DNA from: Chloromonas sp. AAM2
Lineage: Eukaryota; Chlorophyta; Chlorophyceae; Chlamydomonadales; Chlamydomonadaceae
Direction: 5' to 3'
Assembly (NCBI GenBank): GCA_004335635.1
Contig: QAXH01006562.1
Coordinates: forward strand, 150,022 to 214,021
DNA length: 64,000 bases
The notes beneath the pieces are model-generated. The model was not told where the DNA came from, did not search any database, and was given only the letters and a program-made list of their open reading frames with translations. The position numbers and the translations under genes were made by a program. Below are positions 1-12,553 of the stretch, one piece after another (positions within the stretch are counted from its first letter, which is position 1; every line of letters begins with the position of its first letter).

Positions 1-900
1 GTGCGCCAAACCTCGACCAGGAAGGTAGAATGGCTGCAGAAGCTGAGTAACCCTACATAGTGAGGTGTAAGATTGTTATAGGACGATAAAGGGCACTGAA
101 AGGAAGCGTTCTGCGTCAGAATAAGCCCAGTTGGCGTTGGAGGTGGGTGGGTCTCTTGCCGGGGTCTCCTGTGTTAAACAACCAAGAGTTTGTTTTCAAG
201 GTCGGAGGTCCTTGGATTTGGATGATTTTCAGCTTATCGGATGCACATCGCAATGATCTTTCCAACGCCTTCCTCAAAAGTTTGCGGATCATGGCCGGCG
301 GGCGGCCGCGCAGGTTTTAGTGAGAGTGGTCAAAAACCGTTTCAAACGGGTTTTCTACCTTATTCCGTGGTCAAACGAGCTCTTTTAAGTTGCTGTAGTG
401 TGCTTACATGTCCACGGAGGGCCTGGGAGAAACCCCTGCTCAAGTTGCTTCTGTTGACATGATGTACATGGAAAAACGGTCGTTTCACGTGACTGGAAAT
501 ATCTCCTCCTTCTGGTGCCCAAATCACGAGCTTGAAGGGGCGAACAGCATCTCTCTTTTACCAGTCTCGAGAATATCCAAAAACATTTCTGCAGAGCGAT
601 GTCTATGGGGCTCAAAAACCGATACACGTTTCTCACCACATGGTTGGACCTGAACTCTCTACAAATGCACCCTGGGCAGTCTGAGCCTTGCTCAGCATCA
701 TGTCTGCACAGTGGAGTCTGCTATCTGTGACATACATGGTTGCCTTGCTCGCCTGGAGGGCTACTCGGTGTTGAAGTGGGCCCGCACCGCCTTGTACGCG
801 TGCATGATGGGGCGGCTGCTTTGTCCATGGTGGCCTTGAATTGGGTCTGCAGCTGTGACAGAGGGCTGTCTGCCAGTCCGCTGGAAAAGGCTGCGGCTGG

Positions 901-1230
901 CTAGGCAAAAGGCCGCATGCCAGGAGGCAGCAGCCTGAGGTGTGCAAGGTACTCCATCACAGCCAAGTGGCGCAGCACTGCACTGGCAAATGGTTTGAAG
1001 TGCAGGTGTTGGGCAATGGTGCCGAAGAGTGCCTCCAGCGGGTTTGTACTGGTGCTGCGTGGGTTGAGCTGGGCCAGGGTTGGGTGGCGGATGTGCTNNN
1101 NNNNNNNNNNNNNNNNNNNNNNNNNNNNNNNNNNNNNNNNNNNNGTGGACTGCATGCGTGGGGGTGGTTGGGATGGTGCCAGGAGGTCCCGCAATGAGTG
1201 CCGGCCTGATGTGATTGAGAACAGCGACAT
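901..1230 (-). pseudogene. Possible transposase remnant
   Basis: The minus strand is open on both sides of the N run. Left of the gap it reads a segment containing STNPLEALFGTIAQHL followed by a Leu-rich stretch and a stop near 901. The polar residue, Asn-Pro-Leu-Glu and Phe-Gly pattern is loosely like the last catalytic segment of some DDE transposases, where a conserved Asp or Glu precedes an aromatic-Gly pair. No second catalytic motif, terminal repeats or start are visible and the gap interrupts it. This is a weak call; a chance open frame is nearly as likely. Confidence 0.18.
1098..1144. other. Assembly gap (47 N)
   Basis: This is a run of 47 undetermined bases. The true gap size is unknown. 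Reading frames that cross it are not reliable. Confidence 0.99.
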
Positions 1231-2295
1231 TCAATGTTGCAGATGCTGGTGGGAACATCACACCAGGTGGGGTCTGGTGTGGGGCAGGTCAGGGAGCAGC
1301 TCGCTGACTGCCATGTCCAAGGCAAGCTGCTCCATGCTGCATCTATTGTACAGGCAGGCCAGCAACCCCTGCACAGAGATGAAGGGTTGCATGTGCTTCC
1401 TGGCTGGCCGTTGATAATCAGAGGCGGCTCCTTGTGCAGGTGGTCTGGCGGTCAGGGGAAGGGTTGCATGCGCATAACTGGCTGGCCGTTGACTGGTGGC
1501 TGAGGCTCGCATGGAGGTACAGCTGCAGGTTGGGGCTCTGCTGGTTGTAGCTTGCAGGCCAGTGAGTGGCAAGAGGCGCACAGCAGGGCGCCTGCTGAGG
1601 CGACTTGGATGCGCTCATGCATGCCCGTGTCGGTGGGCCACTCAGCATGGGCAAAACCGAAAAGTTCGCCTTTACGCTGCGGAACGAGATGAGAGATGCT
1701 ATAGCAGCGGCATTTTTGCATTTGATGCAGGCCGCAGGGGTGGGCGTCGCCGGAGAGGCCCGCAAGGTTGCAATATTTTGGCACAACCCTAGCCTTTTTC
1801 ACCTAGCGACTCGCCGGCTCAACCATTCTCGGCAATTGAAAGACCTTCATGTAGCCTTTGATCTTAGCTACAACATTGCCTGAAGAATCACGCACAGCCG
1901 TGCAGTGTTCGAGGAGTTCTATCATCGCGCGTGTGATGGCCAAGGTTACACAGGCAAAAAGTGACAGCATGCGGGGCGTGGTTATTCAGCGTGTTTTTTA
2001 CTACCCTCCTGACCTCGACGCTGTTGACCCCATGCAATCTTCAGCTGTGGCACAGGCAATTCAGCAGCACTGTCCGTCAAACGGTTGCGCATGAGCTCAT
2101 TGCCCTTGCAAGTGCTTCAGTTCTGTAGAACTCCAGATGTGACGCAACTTACATGGCTTTTGTTGTGTGTTGCATGTGTCAAGCAACGTTCGCACGCCGG
2201 CTGGCCCTTGTCGTTTCCAATTGCTTTCTATTTGAATGTTACGCAGCTTCTGCACGCTAGTCTATTAAAACGTCTTGCCTGGCCCGTCCGCACAG

Positions 2296-3776
2296 GTTGC
2301 TGCTCAGCCTGAGGAGGCGGTGGAGCTGTACCTGGCGGCGGACCGGCCGCGGCAGGCGCTGGCCATTCTTAACCAGCAGCTGTCAGCAGTCATGCCGCAG
2401 GCGGCGGAGGAGGCAGCCACGGGGCTCGTGACCACAGGTGACAACACAAGCACGTGCAAGGCACCCTTTGCTTCTTCTGTGTTGGACGTTTTTTGTTGTT
2501 GTTTGCACTGGACGTGCACTTTGTGCAACCTGGTACGGGCATCATTTCCAACAATACGCATCAGGTGGTTGCCTGTCTGGCTTGGTTGTTGTCCATGTGT
2601 ATGCTTGCTTTTTTCAACACTCACCGTCCACATGTGTGCATGTGCATGCACACGCATGTGCAGGTGCTGCGGACGTGTTGAAGCGTGTGATGATGCGCGG
2701 GCGGGACGCGCGGGACCGCCTGGGGCTGGGCGCGGACGCGGGGTCCCGCAAAGAGCAGGAGGCCTTTGACCAGCTGTGCAGCGTGTGGGAACTCGTGCTG
2801 CAGGCACGCAAGGGGCGGAACGACGTGGTAAGTCACACAAACAACGGGAACAACATCTATTAGAGGGGTGGGCACGTGCTGTTGACCGTTTTGATAGTGT
2901 TGTTGACCGTATTCCAACTGTTTCAATGGTTCGTAGCATGCCTCACACGCGCATGTACAATCTGACAGGGATCTGGCAGGGGAGGAGGGGGAGGTGGAAC
3001 CAGTTATGATGACGCAACGTCCTTCCCGTGCAGCCTGGCCCTGAAATGCGCGTTCTGCCATCATTGGTTATGCTGCAGGCACTTCAGAAGCTTCAGGAGC
3101 TGAGCTTCATCCCCTTGGAGCACATGCGTGTGGAGCACTGCAGCCGCTACGCACAGAGCTCGCTGCACCCGGCAGTGCAGGAGCGACTGCCGGACATCCT
3201 CGCAGCCGCAGCCGAGGTCATCGGGGCGCAGAAGGTCAGTGGATGGACGCTATGGTTGCAGTGAAAGTGTGTGAGGGGGAGGCGCACACAGAAGGTTGTA
3301 CGATGCAGTGTGGGGAAAGGTTTTGGTCCTTCTTGTCTGCTGGTGTTGCATGGGTGGACTCTGACACAGGTGTTTGAATCATGCAGCTAGTTTCTTTGGT
3401 CTGTGGTAAGCACAGGGTCCAGGGCACCAGTATGGATTGCAGTGGATAATGACGGGATGTTGACCTCCATGAGTTGACAGGGCAAGATGGGCGTGGTGGG
3501 AAACTTGAGCTGGCAGGTTGACTGCAGCTGTGATACACCCGACTGTCTGCCCTACGTTGTCATTGGAGTGTTTGTCTTATCTCGGGGCACTTATGGCTGG
3601 CACTTAGAATCAATTTGTTGTGTTGCACGTACATGCAGGCTGGGGCAACACGTGACAAGCTGCACACACTGCGCACGCAACTGGAGGCGCTGTGCATGTT
3701 TGCTAACGGTATCCCGTTTCGTGTTCCACGCTCCGTGTATCAGAAGTTGTCGGAAACTGCTGCTGGGTTTTCGTAA
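2296..3776 (+). CDS. NUP93: Nucleoporin Nup93/Nic96, C-terminal exons only
   Basis: Four exons at 2296-2437, 2664-2827, 3079-3234 and 3639-3776 join in frame through GT-AG introns and give the last 199 residues of a Nup93/Nic96-family protein. The first exon carries EEAVELYLAADRPRQAL and ILNQQLS, typical of the helical C-terminal solenoid. The last carries LRTQLEALCMFANGIPF before the stop at 3774. Nup93 is a scaffold of the inner ring of the nuclear pore and binds Nup188/Nup205 and Nup62-complex partners. Family members are usually about 800-900 residues, so roughly three quarters of the gene is not seen upstream, which is where the assembly gap and unrelated DNA lie. Either a very long intron or misassembly explains this. 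The first exon could start at 2308 instead of 2296, since both positions follow an AG. Confidence 0.82.
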
Positions 3777-4132
3777 GCAGGCCGATGTCGAATATTGATC
3801 AAGCCTTTCTAGGCTGGTTGCGTGCGAGAAGTCATGTGACACCAGTACCTGCGTGGGGCGTGCTGCAAGTTTGAAACGTACAAGGAGGACACCGCACAAC
3901 ACATATCGGCGTTGCTCGCTGTAACGGATTCCAATATACACCCATTTCCCGTTCCTGGCTTATGCCCCAGAAGCGGCATTTCGTGTTCCCTTGCTGTTTA
4001 ACCAGCAGGCAGACACTCACCGTCATTGTTTGGCCATCCAATCACGAGTACTATGCAGCGTGCTGATGATGAAAAACATAAGAGGAATGCTGCATTTCGG
4101 GACCGTCCTTGTATCCAGTCTGGATTCAGCAT

Positions 4133-4286
4133 AAAAAAGATGTTTGCCACTACTGGGACAATTCTTGTGAGTACCACTGGAACCAGTGTAGGGCCTGGTA
4201 ATAGTGAGTGGCTCGGTACACATCACCAACACTGGTTCGGGGTGATATTCCCAGGTGTTGTCCCAGAACCGGCCAACTTTTTTTTT
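4133..4286. mobile_element. MITE-like element, copy 1 (both ends)
   Basis: A short element begins with an A run followed by GATGTTTGCC and CTGGGACAATT, and ends with the inverted counterpart TTGTCCCAGAAC, GGCCAAC and a T run. Its terminal inverted repeats extend about 57 bp inward and include the hairpin-like CACTGGAACCAGTG. It has no coding capacity, so it would be a non-autonomous element. It belongs to the same family as the copies listed below. Confidence 0.6.
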
Positions 4287-5710
4287 GTGGTGCCGTGGTT
4301 TTGTTTTGGTGGTGCCGTGTCTGGTCAGTTATGTTTGTATGCGGTACACTGTCACTGGGTCGACATCTCGTGTGCGCGCACGTGTGTTGGTTCACCGAGC
4401 AGTGGGCAGGTGCGACGGTAAACGACAACTGTCGCTTCTGGGACAGATGATGTGCCAGCACCTCGGTGCCAACGTCATTGTCTTACATGATATGACATCT
4501 AGACCACGAAAACTAAAGAGTGCACCCAACCACGATGCCTTTCATCGCCTTCCTAGAATTTAAGCCTGTTTGAATCAGCATTCTAACTACGCCCGTGTAT
4601 CAGGCTCTTCCCAGAACTGAAGTTCACATTGTGCCGTCGTTAACGACCGTAGATGCAGCTTGTAAAACAGAAAGTTGAGCCACACAGTCCGGGCCCACAG
4701 CAGCAACACTATCTAAGTGCGTCCGACTGTAGTCTTTCCTCTTGTGTGGGATCTTGTGGTACCTCTCGCATTATCTCATGAATCGAACATGCAAGTTGCA
4801 GGGAGCCCCATGCGCAATCACAACCAGCCAGGTCTTTCAGCGAGTGAATACAGCTAGTAAGTGAAGCACTGTCACAAGGTGGATGTAATGACCTCACAAT
4901 CTATGACAAAGGTCAGAGAAAGGCATGCCCGTTGAACATCCCACACGACCGAGCCCATGAAGCTAGGCCTACATGAGTGGAGTTTGAACCTGCAACTGCG
5001 TTGTGGCCATTGCAGGAGATTGAGTTTGAAATACATCGTGCAGCACTGGAGCCACAGCGGATTATATGAATCATGTATACTAGGCAACTGAGTGCCACCA
5101 GAACAAACGAGCGGCAAGCCAGCTCAAGGGTCATCTGAATACACTATGCAACTGGCCGGTCGATCCGCCAATGCATGATCTTTGGTACTACAGAGGTAAT
5201 CGAAACTCACAGATACTACAGACTGCCTTGTCCTCCTGCTGCTGCTGAACCGCGGCACAGCACCTGCAACTGCTATTCAAAACACCACCACAGAAGCTTG
5301 CATAATTGACAGTTGTTCGCAACCCAGGCAACACAAAGCCACCTCTGATGATGGACGCACGGCCACACCTGCCATGAATAGATGAATGCCAATCGACCTG
5401 TCCTGCTTTTGTAGTCTTGGCAACTGTTTACGTATCAACGCAGTTTGTCCTGCTCACGAGCATTCATATCCTGCCATGACAGTCAGTTCACCGTTTGGAC
5501 TAGTCAGGCAGTCCTTGTATTCTACCGGCTCCTTGCGTTGTTCAGCTGCTGCCACAGCATCCTCGTGTGTGTCAGACAGACAGCGCAAGTGCATCTGCAC
5601 CAACCGCATGTGTGGCATATTTTGGCCCTTGCCAGATGTGAGCCTCGTACGAAGTGTAGCTTGACAGCCTCAATGAATCCTACTCTGTAATGCACAACTG
5701 TTCAACTCCA

Positions 5711-5754
5711 TGCGTGTGCGTGCGTGCGTGCGTGCGAGTGTGTGTGTGTGCGTG
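5711..5754. repeat. GT/GC-rich microsatellite
   Basis: The tract consists of alternating TGCG and TGTG units, giving a pure purine-pyrimidine alternation over about 44 bp. Confidence 0.85.
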
Positions 5755-6232
5755 ACGTTGTTTGGTTGTGCATTGCGGAACCAGAACTGACAGCATGAAT
5801 TACGCACCTGCGCCGGCGCAGCGGCAATGAATCACAAACACTCGCTGGCATGTTTATTCTTTTGCTTGCATGGCCAAGCAGCACCACAGTGGCCTGGCCT
5901 TAGGACCTGTGACATCAGTACCGGCACAGCGTGCAGGACCTGTCTGAAGCTTGCGTGTGCGAGCTTGTGCAACTTAGCATGTCCAATATCAAGGCTCTGC
6001 TGGCGAATCATCACTAATTGTACTGGCTTCTGCGCTTCTTTTGCAGAAGCAACGATGATGTGGATGAGGCTGAGCTCCTGCTTTCCGAGTGAGCTGGCAT
6101 ACTGTTCGCCATCTGAGGACTGAAAACGTGTGGCATGCTTTGTTTCCAGGACATGAGGCTTGCCACCAAGCTTGTGCACTTCTCAAACCCAAACGCTTGC
6201 CGGACCCCGGCTGTCCCGGAATGTTCATATTG

Positions 6233-9200
6233 CTAGCAAGCCACTACCAGCCGGTCCTGGTCAGACTTGAGCTGCTTTGTTTTGAGTGTATCCGAGGGCG
6301 ACGCAGGGCCGACCAGCGCGGCACTGATTGCTGATTTGGGCGCTTGCTGCGGAGTGCAAATCGCAGGTGCAGATGTACGTGAGATCAGTTGGCCTGCTAT
6401 AGCAGCATCTCCTGCAAGGGACTGGGGACGGGAACGTGAAGCACTAGGCCGCAGCCAGGTGGCGGAGGGTGCCATCAGTGCATCTTCCACCTCAACTGCA
6501 GAGCCTGCTTCCGTCAGGCTTGGGCTGACTGCAGCAACCAGGTCCGCACATAGAAAATCTAGGCCAACTTGCTCTTTGTCAGCCTTGAACGAAGGCAAGG
6601 AAGCTGTTGCTTGCAGACCACCGCCAGGCCTGGGTGGCCTGCTCCTCCTGCCATTACCCCAGTCACTTGTGTGCACCGGGAGTGCACCAGGTTCGCTGGA
6701 AGGGCCTGGCGTGTTTGATAGCCTTGGCACGCAGCAGTTTTCCCCAGCACCTGGCAAAGCCTCCGCAGCGCCTGCTGCCTGGTCAATGCCATGTGCCTGC
6801 TTGCTCTCATTGCCTGCCATGCTGGGCTCCCTCATGCGCAACTGGCTGGTCTCGGGTAGCTGTGGCAATTCGCTGGATACGGTAGCTCGAGTTGAAGGGA
6901 TTGCAAGTCGGCCCTGACTCCTGCCCTGCATCCGCCCGTCACTGCTCTCGCCACGGCGCTTACTGGCCCCTCCTATCGAGCTCATAACCATCAGGGAGCG
7001 TATGGCAGCATGACTGGTCAGGCTACCGTTCAGTTCTTCTGTGCGCCTATTCATGCTGCCTCCTGGCTGGGTAGCGGCTAGGCTGCTTTGAGGCGCCACT
7101 GCATGCAAGCCCGCCCCGCCAGCGCTTGATCTGCGGCTATGCTGTGACCTGCCAAGGTGCCTCAGCTCCTTTGCAGGACCGCCCATCAGGGACTTGCGTG
7201 AGAGTGTGTGGAGATTGGCCTGCAAAAGCGCAGTACTGGCATCAGGAGTGGTGTGCGGGCGATCGCCTGCAACGGCTAAGTGGTTGGGCGTGCCTGCGCC
7301 TGCCGACCCCGGTGGCTGCTCCTGCATGGCGCCGTGTTCGTCCCATGTCATCGTGCGCAGCAGGGCAGCGCTGCCGTTGGTGAGCCGGGAGGGGGGCAGC
7401 AGCGAGGAAAACCTGCATAGGACACGGTGACAACAACCACCTTGTTCAGGAATACAGTCAGTCGTATCCAGGCAGTTCAAAGGAAGGGTTTAAAGGGCCT
7501 GGAGTGATTGTAGGAGCAGTGCGGGGCGGCTCTCTTGGTATACCACTCACAACAGGGAGCCCTTGTGTTAGCTGTCTGACTGCACACGATGGCAGTGTCT
7601 GTACCTCACCTGGCCAGGGCCTCAGCTGTGGGAGCCACATGGCGTTCGTCTGACTCGTCTGAAGAGCATGTGCGGTACGGATCAAACCTGAACACACGTG
7701 TGCGGCATGCGGATGCTGTGGACATGGGCCGCAGCGCTAGAGCAGCCTCGCGTGCAGTATGAACTGATTGAACACGCTTTGCCTCTCTTGCAATGCAGAT
7801 GCGCAGATGGGGCATCATTCCGACACACCCATGGCCTGCTGCTGTGCAACAAATTGAAAACTTGAACCTTATCCTTACGAAAGATTTCAGCTCCAAGCGT
7901 AGGCAAGCTGTGTGATACCGGACACGACTGCCCCACAAACACACAAACATCTCGCGCCTCACTCGGAACAAAGCAAGAACATCTCACCGTCCCTCTAGGC
8001 AAGGCAAAACGTCTCATGACCCCATTCAGACAGGACGTCATGCAGCGTGATATATTTTTGAAGCCCCTCCTCACCTGTTGCGTTTGCCGTACACATCTGA
8101 TGGCGTCTTGGCGAGCCGTGACTGTATGGACAAGAACCGTGCCTCTGTATCTTCCGTGTCGGCATCGCTGTACATGGACATGCCCATTCCGTAACTGGCC
8201 GTCAAATCCCCTGACTGCCCGTAATCATGCGTACGCTGACCACCAGCCATGTCAACACCGCCCATCAGCGACCCGCTTTTGCCTAGCATGGGCAACGATG
8301 TGCGCCTGCGTGCTGCAGCCTCACTCAGAGACATGCACGACTTGATCTTGGTTGGTGAGGCATCTAGATGATTGGCTGTTGACGGAATTGAAGCGTGGCG
8401 AATGTTTTTGCTTCCACACAGGTGCCCAGAGGGCATATGGACACCTAGAGAAGAGGGCTGAAGCTGTGTGGAAGCTGTCCTATGTATGCGTTCTAATAAG
8501 GGAGGGATTGCAGAGGCTTCTGACAAGTCCTCTTCTTCTGGGATGGCAAAGTCACAGGGCTGCCACGGGGGCGGACCGACAAGGGGCGGCGTGCTGCGTG
8601 AAGATAGCAGATAAGGCACAGCCGCCAGGTCCTGGGCTTGCTCCTCAGCAAGCTGTTGCTGCTGTTGCTGTTCTGATGGCTGATGCGGCTGTGCGGATAC
8701 CTGCTGCTGCTGCTGCTGCTGCCCCTGCTGCCCCTGCTCTTGTGGCTCCTGCAGCAACGTGGCTTGTTCCAGGTCTTGCAATAATTCTGTGTTGCCTGCG
8801 GCGAAAGACACCAAACCATCCTGCCCAGAGGGAGGGCTTTGTGATGTTTCCTGGCCTGCGCATGACGGAAGCCTGGCCTCCGGCTGTGGGGCATGCACAG
8901 GTACTGGCTGCATGACTGACGGAACAGAGACGCCATCAGTGGACGTGCTGGTGCTCTGCACAGGCTGACTGTCGGGTGAAACCTGCTCTGCTGCCAAGGA
9001 CGTGTGCTGGTGGCTGCTTACAACCTCCTGCGTCGCACCGCACGACCCAGTATTTCCTTGCACGGGCTGGGTTGCCTGCTGCTCTGCTGCTGGCACGTGC
9101 TCAACCGAAGAAGAAGCAGAGCGAAGGGTGATGGCCTCCATGTCCAACTGCTCCTTGGAGCCAGGAGCACTGGGCGTGGGCGACACTGTTGCAACGTGTG

Positions 9201-12200
9201 CAGCGGCGGGAGTGGGTGGCATGTGCGCCACACGTGACGTGTGTGAACTGATGCGAGGGGAGGGCCTTGCAGGCGACAAGGGCTCTTCCTCTGTTCCTTC
9301 ACATTCCTCCTCGCAGTGCGATGGCAGCCCCTGTGCCTGTGTCAGTGCCACCAGGGGGCTGCCTAGCTCCAGACCGTAGGCAGCAGCAGCACCGGATGAG
9401 GCCGATGCAGGACCCCTGACTGGCATCCCGGAGTTGGAGTTCGTCCTGTGCACAGCGCACGCAGCATGCGTACACCCTTGCAACACATGCGTGTTCCACA
9501 ACTCATGTGTCAGTGCTTGCACGTGCGCACACATGCAGCAAGACCAGCTACGCTGCTAAAAACCGGCAGCGGGCAATACCAGATAGAGCTGCTGGTGTGG
9601 GCACTGTTAGCCACCAGACAGCAGCCAGATGAATGGTTGCAGCTGGGCCTTAGGTAGTTGGCTGGCACGCTTGGGCAGGCCTGGTTGAAAACTATTGTTG
9701 CAGCTTGGCGTCGAGTGGTTGACTGGACTGCCTTGGACTTGACCCCACCTGGAGTGTTTGGGTGCAGAGGCCACACTTGCATCCAGCGACGAGCGGGACA
9801 CCTCCCCACAAAGCTGCTGTTTGGCGGCCAATCGCTGCATGGCCTCCGCAGCCACCTGCAAACACCCACATGGACAGGACTGGTCCAGTACCCCAAGCAG
9901 GGCTCTCGAGACATGTTTGTAATCGCGGTTCATATGGACTAGGCTGACCTTCTCTCTAGCATAGTATGTGTGCTGCGAGTCACCAGTCCTGCTCTGCAGA
10001 CATGCATCAGAGTCTCTGAGAGATGCCAATTGTACCACAGAGGTGGACAAACGGCAACAATGTGGTATTCATGTTGTGCGGCTGACAAAGATGTTTGCCA
10101 GTTCTGCGACAATTCTTGTACGGCTGACAACGATGTTTGCCAGTTCTGGGACAATTCTTGTGCGGCTGACAACGATGTTTGCCAGTTCTGGGACAATTCT
10201 TGTGCGGCTGACAAAGATGTTTGCCAGTTCTGGGACAATTCTTGTATGGCTGATCAAGATGTTTGTTTTGACTGACCTGCGGGTCCACTCCCCCGCACGC
10301 CTGTGGGCTGTGCCGGGGGTCAGTGAGACGCGAGGCCTGGCGGGACGGCTGCCGGGTGCCCTGCCGGGTGCCAAAGTTGGACGCAGGCAAGGACGCGTTG
10401 AGCTCAGAGAGGTCCATGCCATCACCTTCAAGCACGCACAAGTTCATTGAAGCACTGGTTTACAGCATCGCTGACATTGCAGCGCAACCTCAACTATCTG
10501 AGTGAAATTTCTGCCATTCAGTGAGCCTGGCATCATCTGCTCTAGAAGCAAACAGCACAAAGACTAACAGCCATTGTAGTTGGGTTGGGATGTGACAGTG
10601 AGTACTTTCACGGTACGTGTTCTCACCGAAGTCTGATGCTGTAGAGTAGTATGACGCCTCATGCGTGGCTGCAGAGGCCAGAGCATGGGCTGCCTCACTG
10701 TTGGCTGTGCCCTCCCATGACATGCCCTGGGCGTTTGATGGCTGCTTGCTGAGTTTGGGTGCCGGGTAGCAGGGTGCGGGGAAGCCCAGCACCTCGCCGC
10801 TGACAGGCTCCTTAAAGCTGGTGCTGTAGGACAGACGACAGGGGTGCGCACCAGCCGGCGCAGCCGGCGCCTGCATGGGCAGATGAGTAAAAGTAAGAAA
10901 ACCGAGTTGAACTATCCACCGCTAGCAACTTCGTGAAGGTCTGACCAGTAAGCTAGTTGTGAACTAACAAAAGCGTACTGACAAGTAAGCTAGCTGCGGG
11001 ACTGAGCTAAAATAAACCTTGAGAGCTAGCAGGGGCTGGAATCACGATCACCTTGGTCGGCGTGGGGCGCACACCCGCAGTCGACTTCTTCTTGCGTGCC
11101 GCATTGGCCGTCTTGCTTGCGCTGGCCTTATTGGTGGTTGGCGAGCTAAGGGGTGCAGATGGCGGGCCACTGGCAGTGTTTGTGGCTGTGGACTGTCTGC
11201 TCAACCTCTGCACCTGCTGATTTGACCTGACACTTCCCATGCCTGAAGAAACTTCTGGTGCAAGGGATGATGGTGGCCGGGAGGATACAGGCTGTGGTAA
11301 GGGGCTTGTGGGGCTGATCTGGGGAGTAGGTTCAACTGGGGAGCTGCGTGGAGACCGCATGTAGGACATGGAGCGTGCGATGCTGGCCGGCATGGGATGG
11401 GCGGGAGGCACAGGAGTGGGAGGCATATGAAGAGCATCAGCACTTGGTTGAGGCAATAGATCAGCAGGAGGGCTTGATGGTGGTGCCAGTGGTGCTGGCC
11501 CGGTTGCCTGCAAGTGGCTACCAGGTAACCGCTCTGATGCTACTGCAGGTCTTTCTGGCTGATCTGTGAGCTTGCTGCCAGGCAAGCCTTGCGCCACTGC
11601 TGAGCGAGTGCTGATTGCTTTGAGCTTCTGTTTCTGTGACAATGTCTCGACCTCACAGGCCTGCGTTTTGGCTGCGGTTACATCAGCCTCACCACCATTT
11701 CCTGGAGGTGCCTCAGCCACGGGCGCGGCAGAGCCGGCGAGAGAGGCCGAGGGACCAGTGCAAGGTTGCAATTGGTCCTGGAGCGCATCACAGGCTAGAG
11801 ATCTGTTGTTGATGGGTGGCAACAGGGTGGGCAGCTTTTCATGCACCTGTTGAGGTGATGGTGGTGCAGGTGGACACTCCTCAGTGTCTGCACTGCTCAA
11901 CAGCTTATCATGCACAAGGGGAGCGGTAGACTGCTTGCTTCTCTGCATCCTTTGACCCTCATCAGTGCTGGTTCCCTGCAGCCAGGATGAGCAGAAGAAT
12001 TGTGCATGCATGCTGCATGTGATCGTCCAATAGGAAATGGGTGGAGGCCGTGCCAGCTCACCAGCACAGAATTGACGGTCCCGTCACCAGCGTCAGTTGG
12101 TTGCACCTCCGATGCCTCCTGGTTTGGAAGTCCGAGACATGGATTGGTGTCTGGCTCATCCAAGCTAGCACTTTCCCCGGAGCCATTGATTGCCTACGTG

Positions 12201-12553
12201 TGCCATTGGGATGCGTGTCATCGCAGCATCGAACATAGCTGAACAACCTGGAGCCCAATCAAACCGACTGCTTGCCCTTCAGCAATCCAGAAGGCTGGCA
12301 GCACCAAAAACAACTGCTGCGCCGGCCACGGCGAGCAAAACCCCCACTGGACTCACGAGCGCGACACTCTCAGGTTTGGTGCAGATGCCTCCCATCGACG
12401 GTAATCCGCCCGAGGAGCTCCTGCTGGTCACCGCCCTTCTCGGATGCCGCGGCTTGGCACCTTGCTTGATGAAGAAGCAAGTGCATGCATGACACAGATT
12501 TTACCAAAGAACGTGTGCTCAATTGCCGCGATCATGGACATATCGGCCGGCAT
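6233..12553 (-). CDS. Large Ser/Pro/Gln-rich disordered protein, unknown function
   Basis: Nine minus-strand exons (12461-12553, 12062-12193, 11052-11975, 10627-10870, 10277-10425, 9749-9855, 8075-9445, 7610-7687, 6233-7412) join with matching phases at every GT-AG intron and total 4278 nt, a protein of 1425 residues. The stop is at 6233-6235. The proposed start is the first ATG of the opening exon at 12553; two later in-frame ATGs follow (at 12541 and 12490). The protein is low complexity: Pro/Ser-rich blocks in exon 3, a Lys-rich patch (ANAARKKKS) near its end, poly-Gln tracts in exon 7 and an acidic Asp-Thr-Glu segment before RFLSIQSRL. No catalytic domain, signal peptide or membrane segment is visible. 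I do not recognise a family. It is divergent from the ARF-GAP gene. A short exon at 7610-7687 is rich in SSDESDE, a possible casein-kinase-2 site. Confidence 0.75.
10078..10266. repeat. 42-bp tandem array built from the MITE end
   Basis: Four full 42-bp units and part of a fifth lie head to tail at 10078-10119, 10120-10161, 10162-10203, 10204-10245 and 10246-10266. Each unit contains GATGTTTGCC followed by the rest of the conserved element end and a GCGGCTGACAA linker. The array is in the intron between exons 5 and 6 of the disordered-protein gene. A single element end has been amplified without its partner end. Confidence 0.9.

Larger units (their letters stand above)
1..2295. other. Stretch without a supported gene
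   Basis: No exon chain could be built here on either strand. The missing 5' part of the Nup93 gene would be expected just upstream of 2296, yet none of the frames between the N run and 2296 resembles Nup93. The only hint of coding is the minus-strand segment listed separately at about 900-1230. Confidence 0.5.
3777..6232. other. Intergenic region with one MITE-like element and a GT repeat
   Basis: No exon chain is supported between the Nup93 stop and the 3' end of the next minus-strand gene. The region holds the inverted-end element at 4133-4286 and a (GT/GC)n tract at 5711-5754. Open frames here are short and do not share splice signals. Confidence 0.6.

Noticed and set aside
8071..9534. 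Plus-strand open frames across the long minus-strand exon (for example 8352-8915 and 9002-9379)
   Set aside because: They are antisense shadows: the minus-strand exon has proper splice sites and keeps phase with eight other exons.
12194..12460. Minus-strand frame with a hydrophobic stretch (VGVLLAVAGAAVVFG) that looks like a small thylakoid membrane protein
   Set aside because: It lies in the first intron of the disordered-protein gene, has no in-frame start with a transit peptide, and could not be linked to any known small photosystem subunit.
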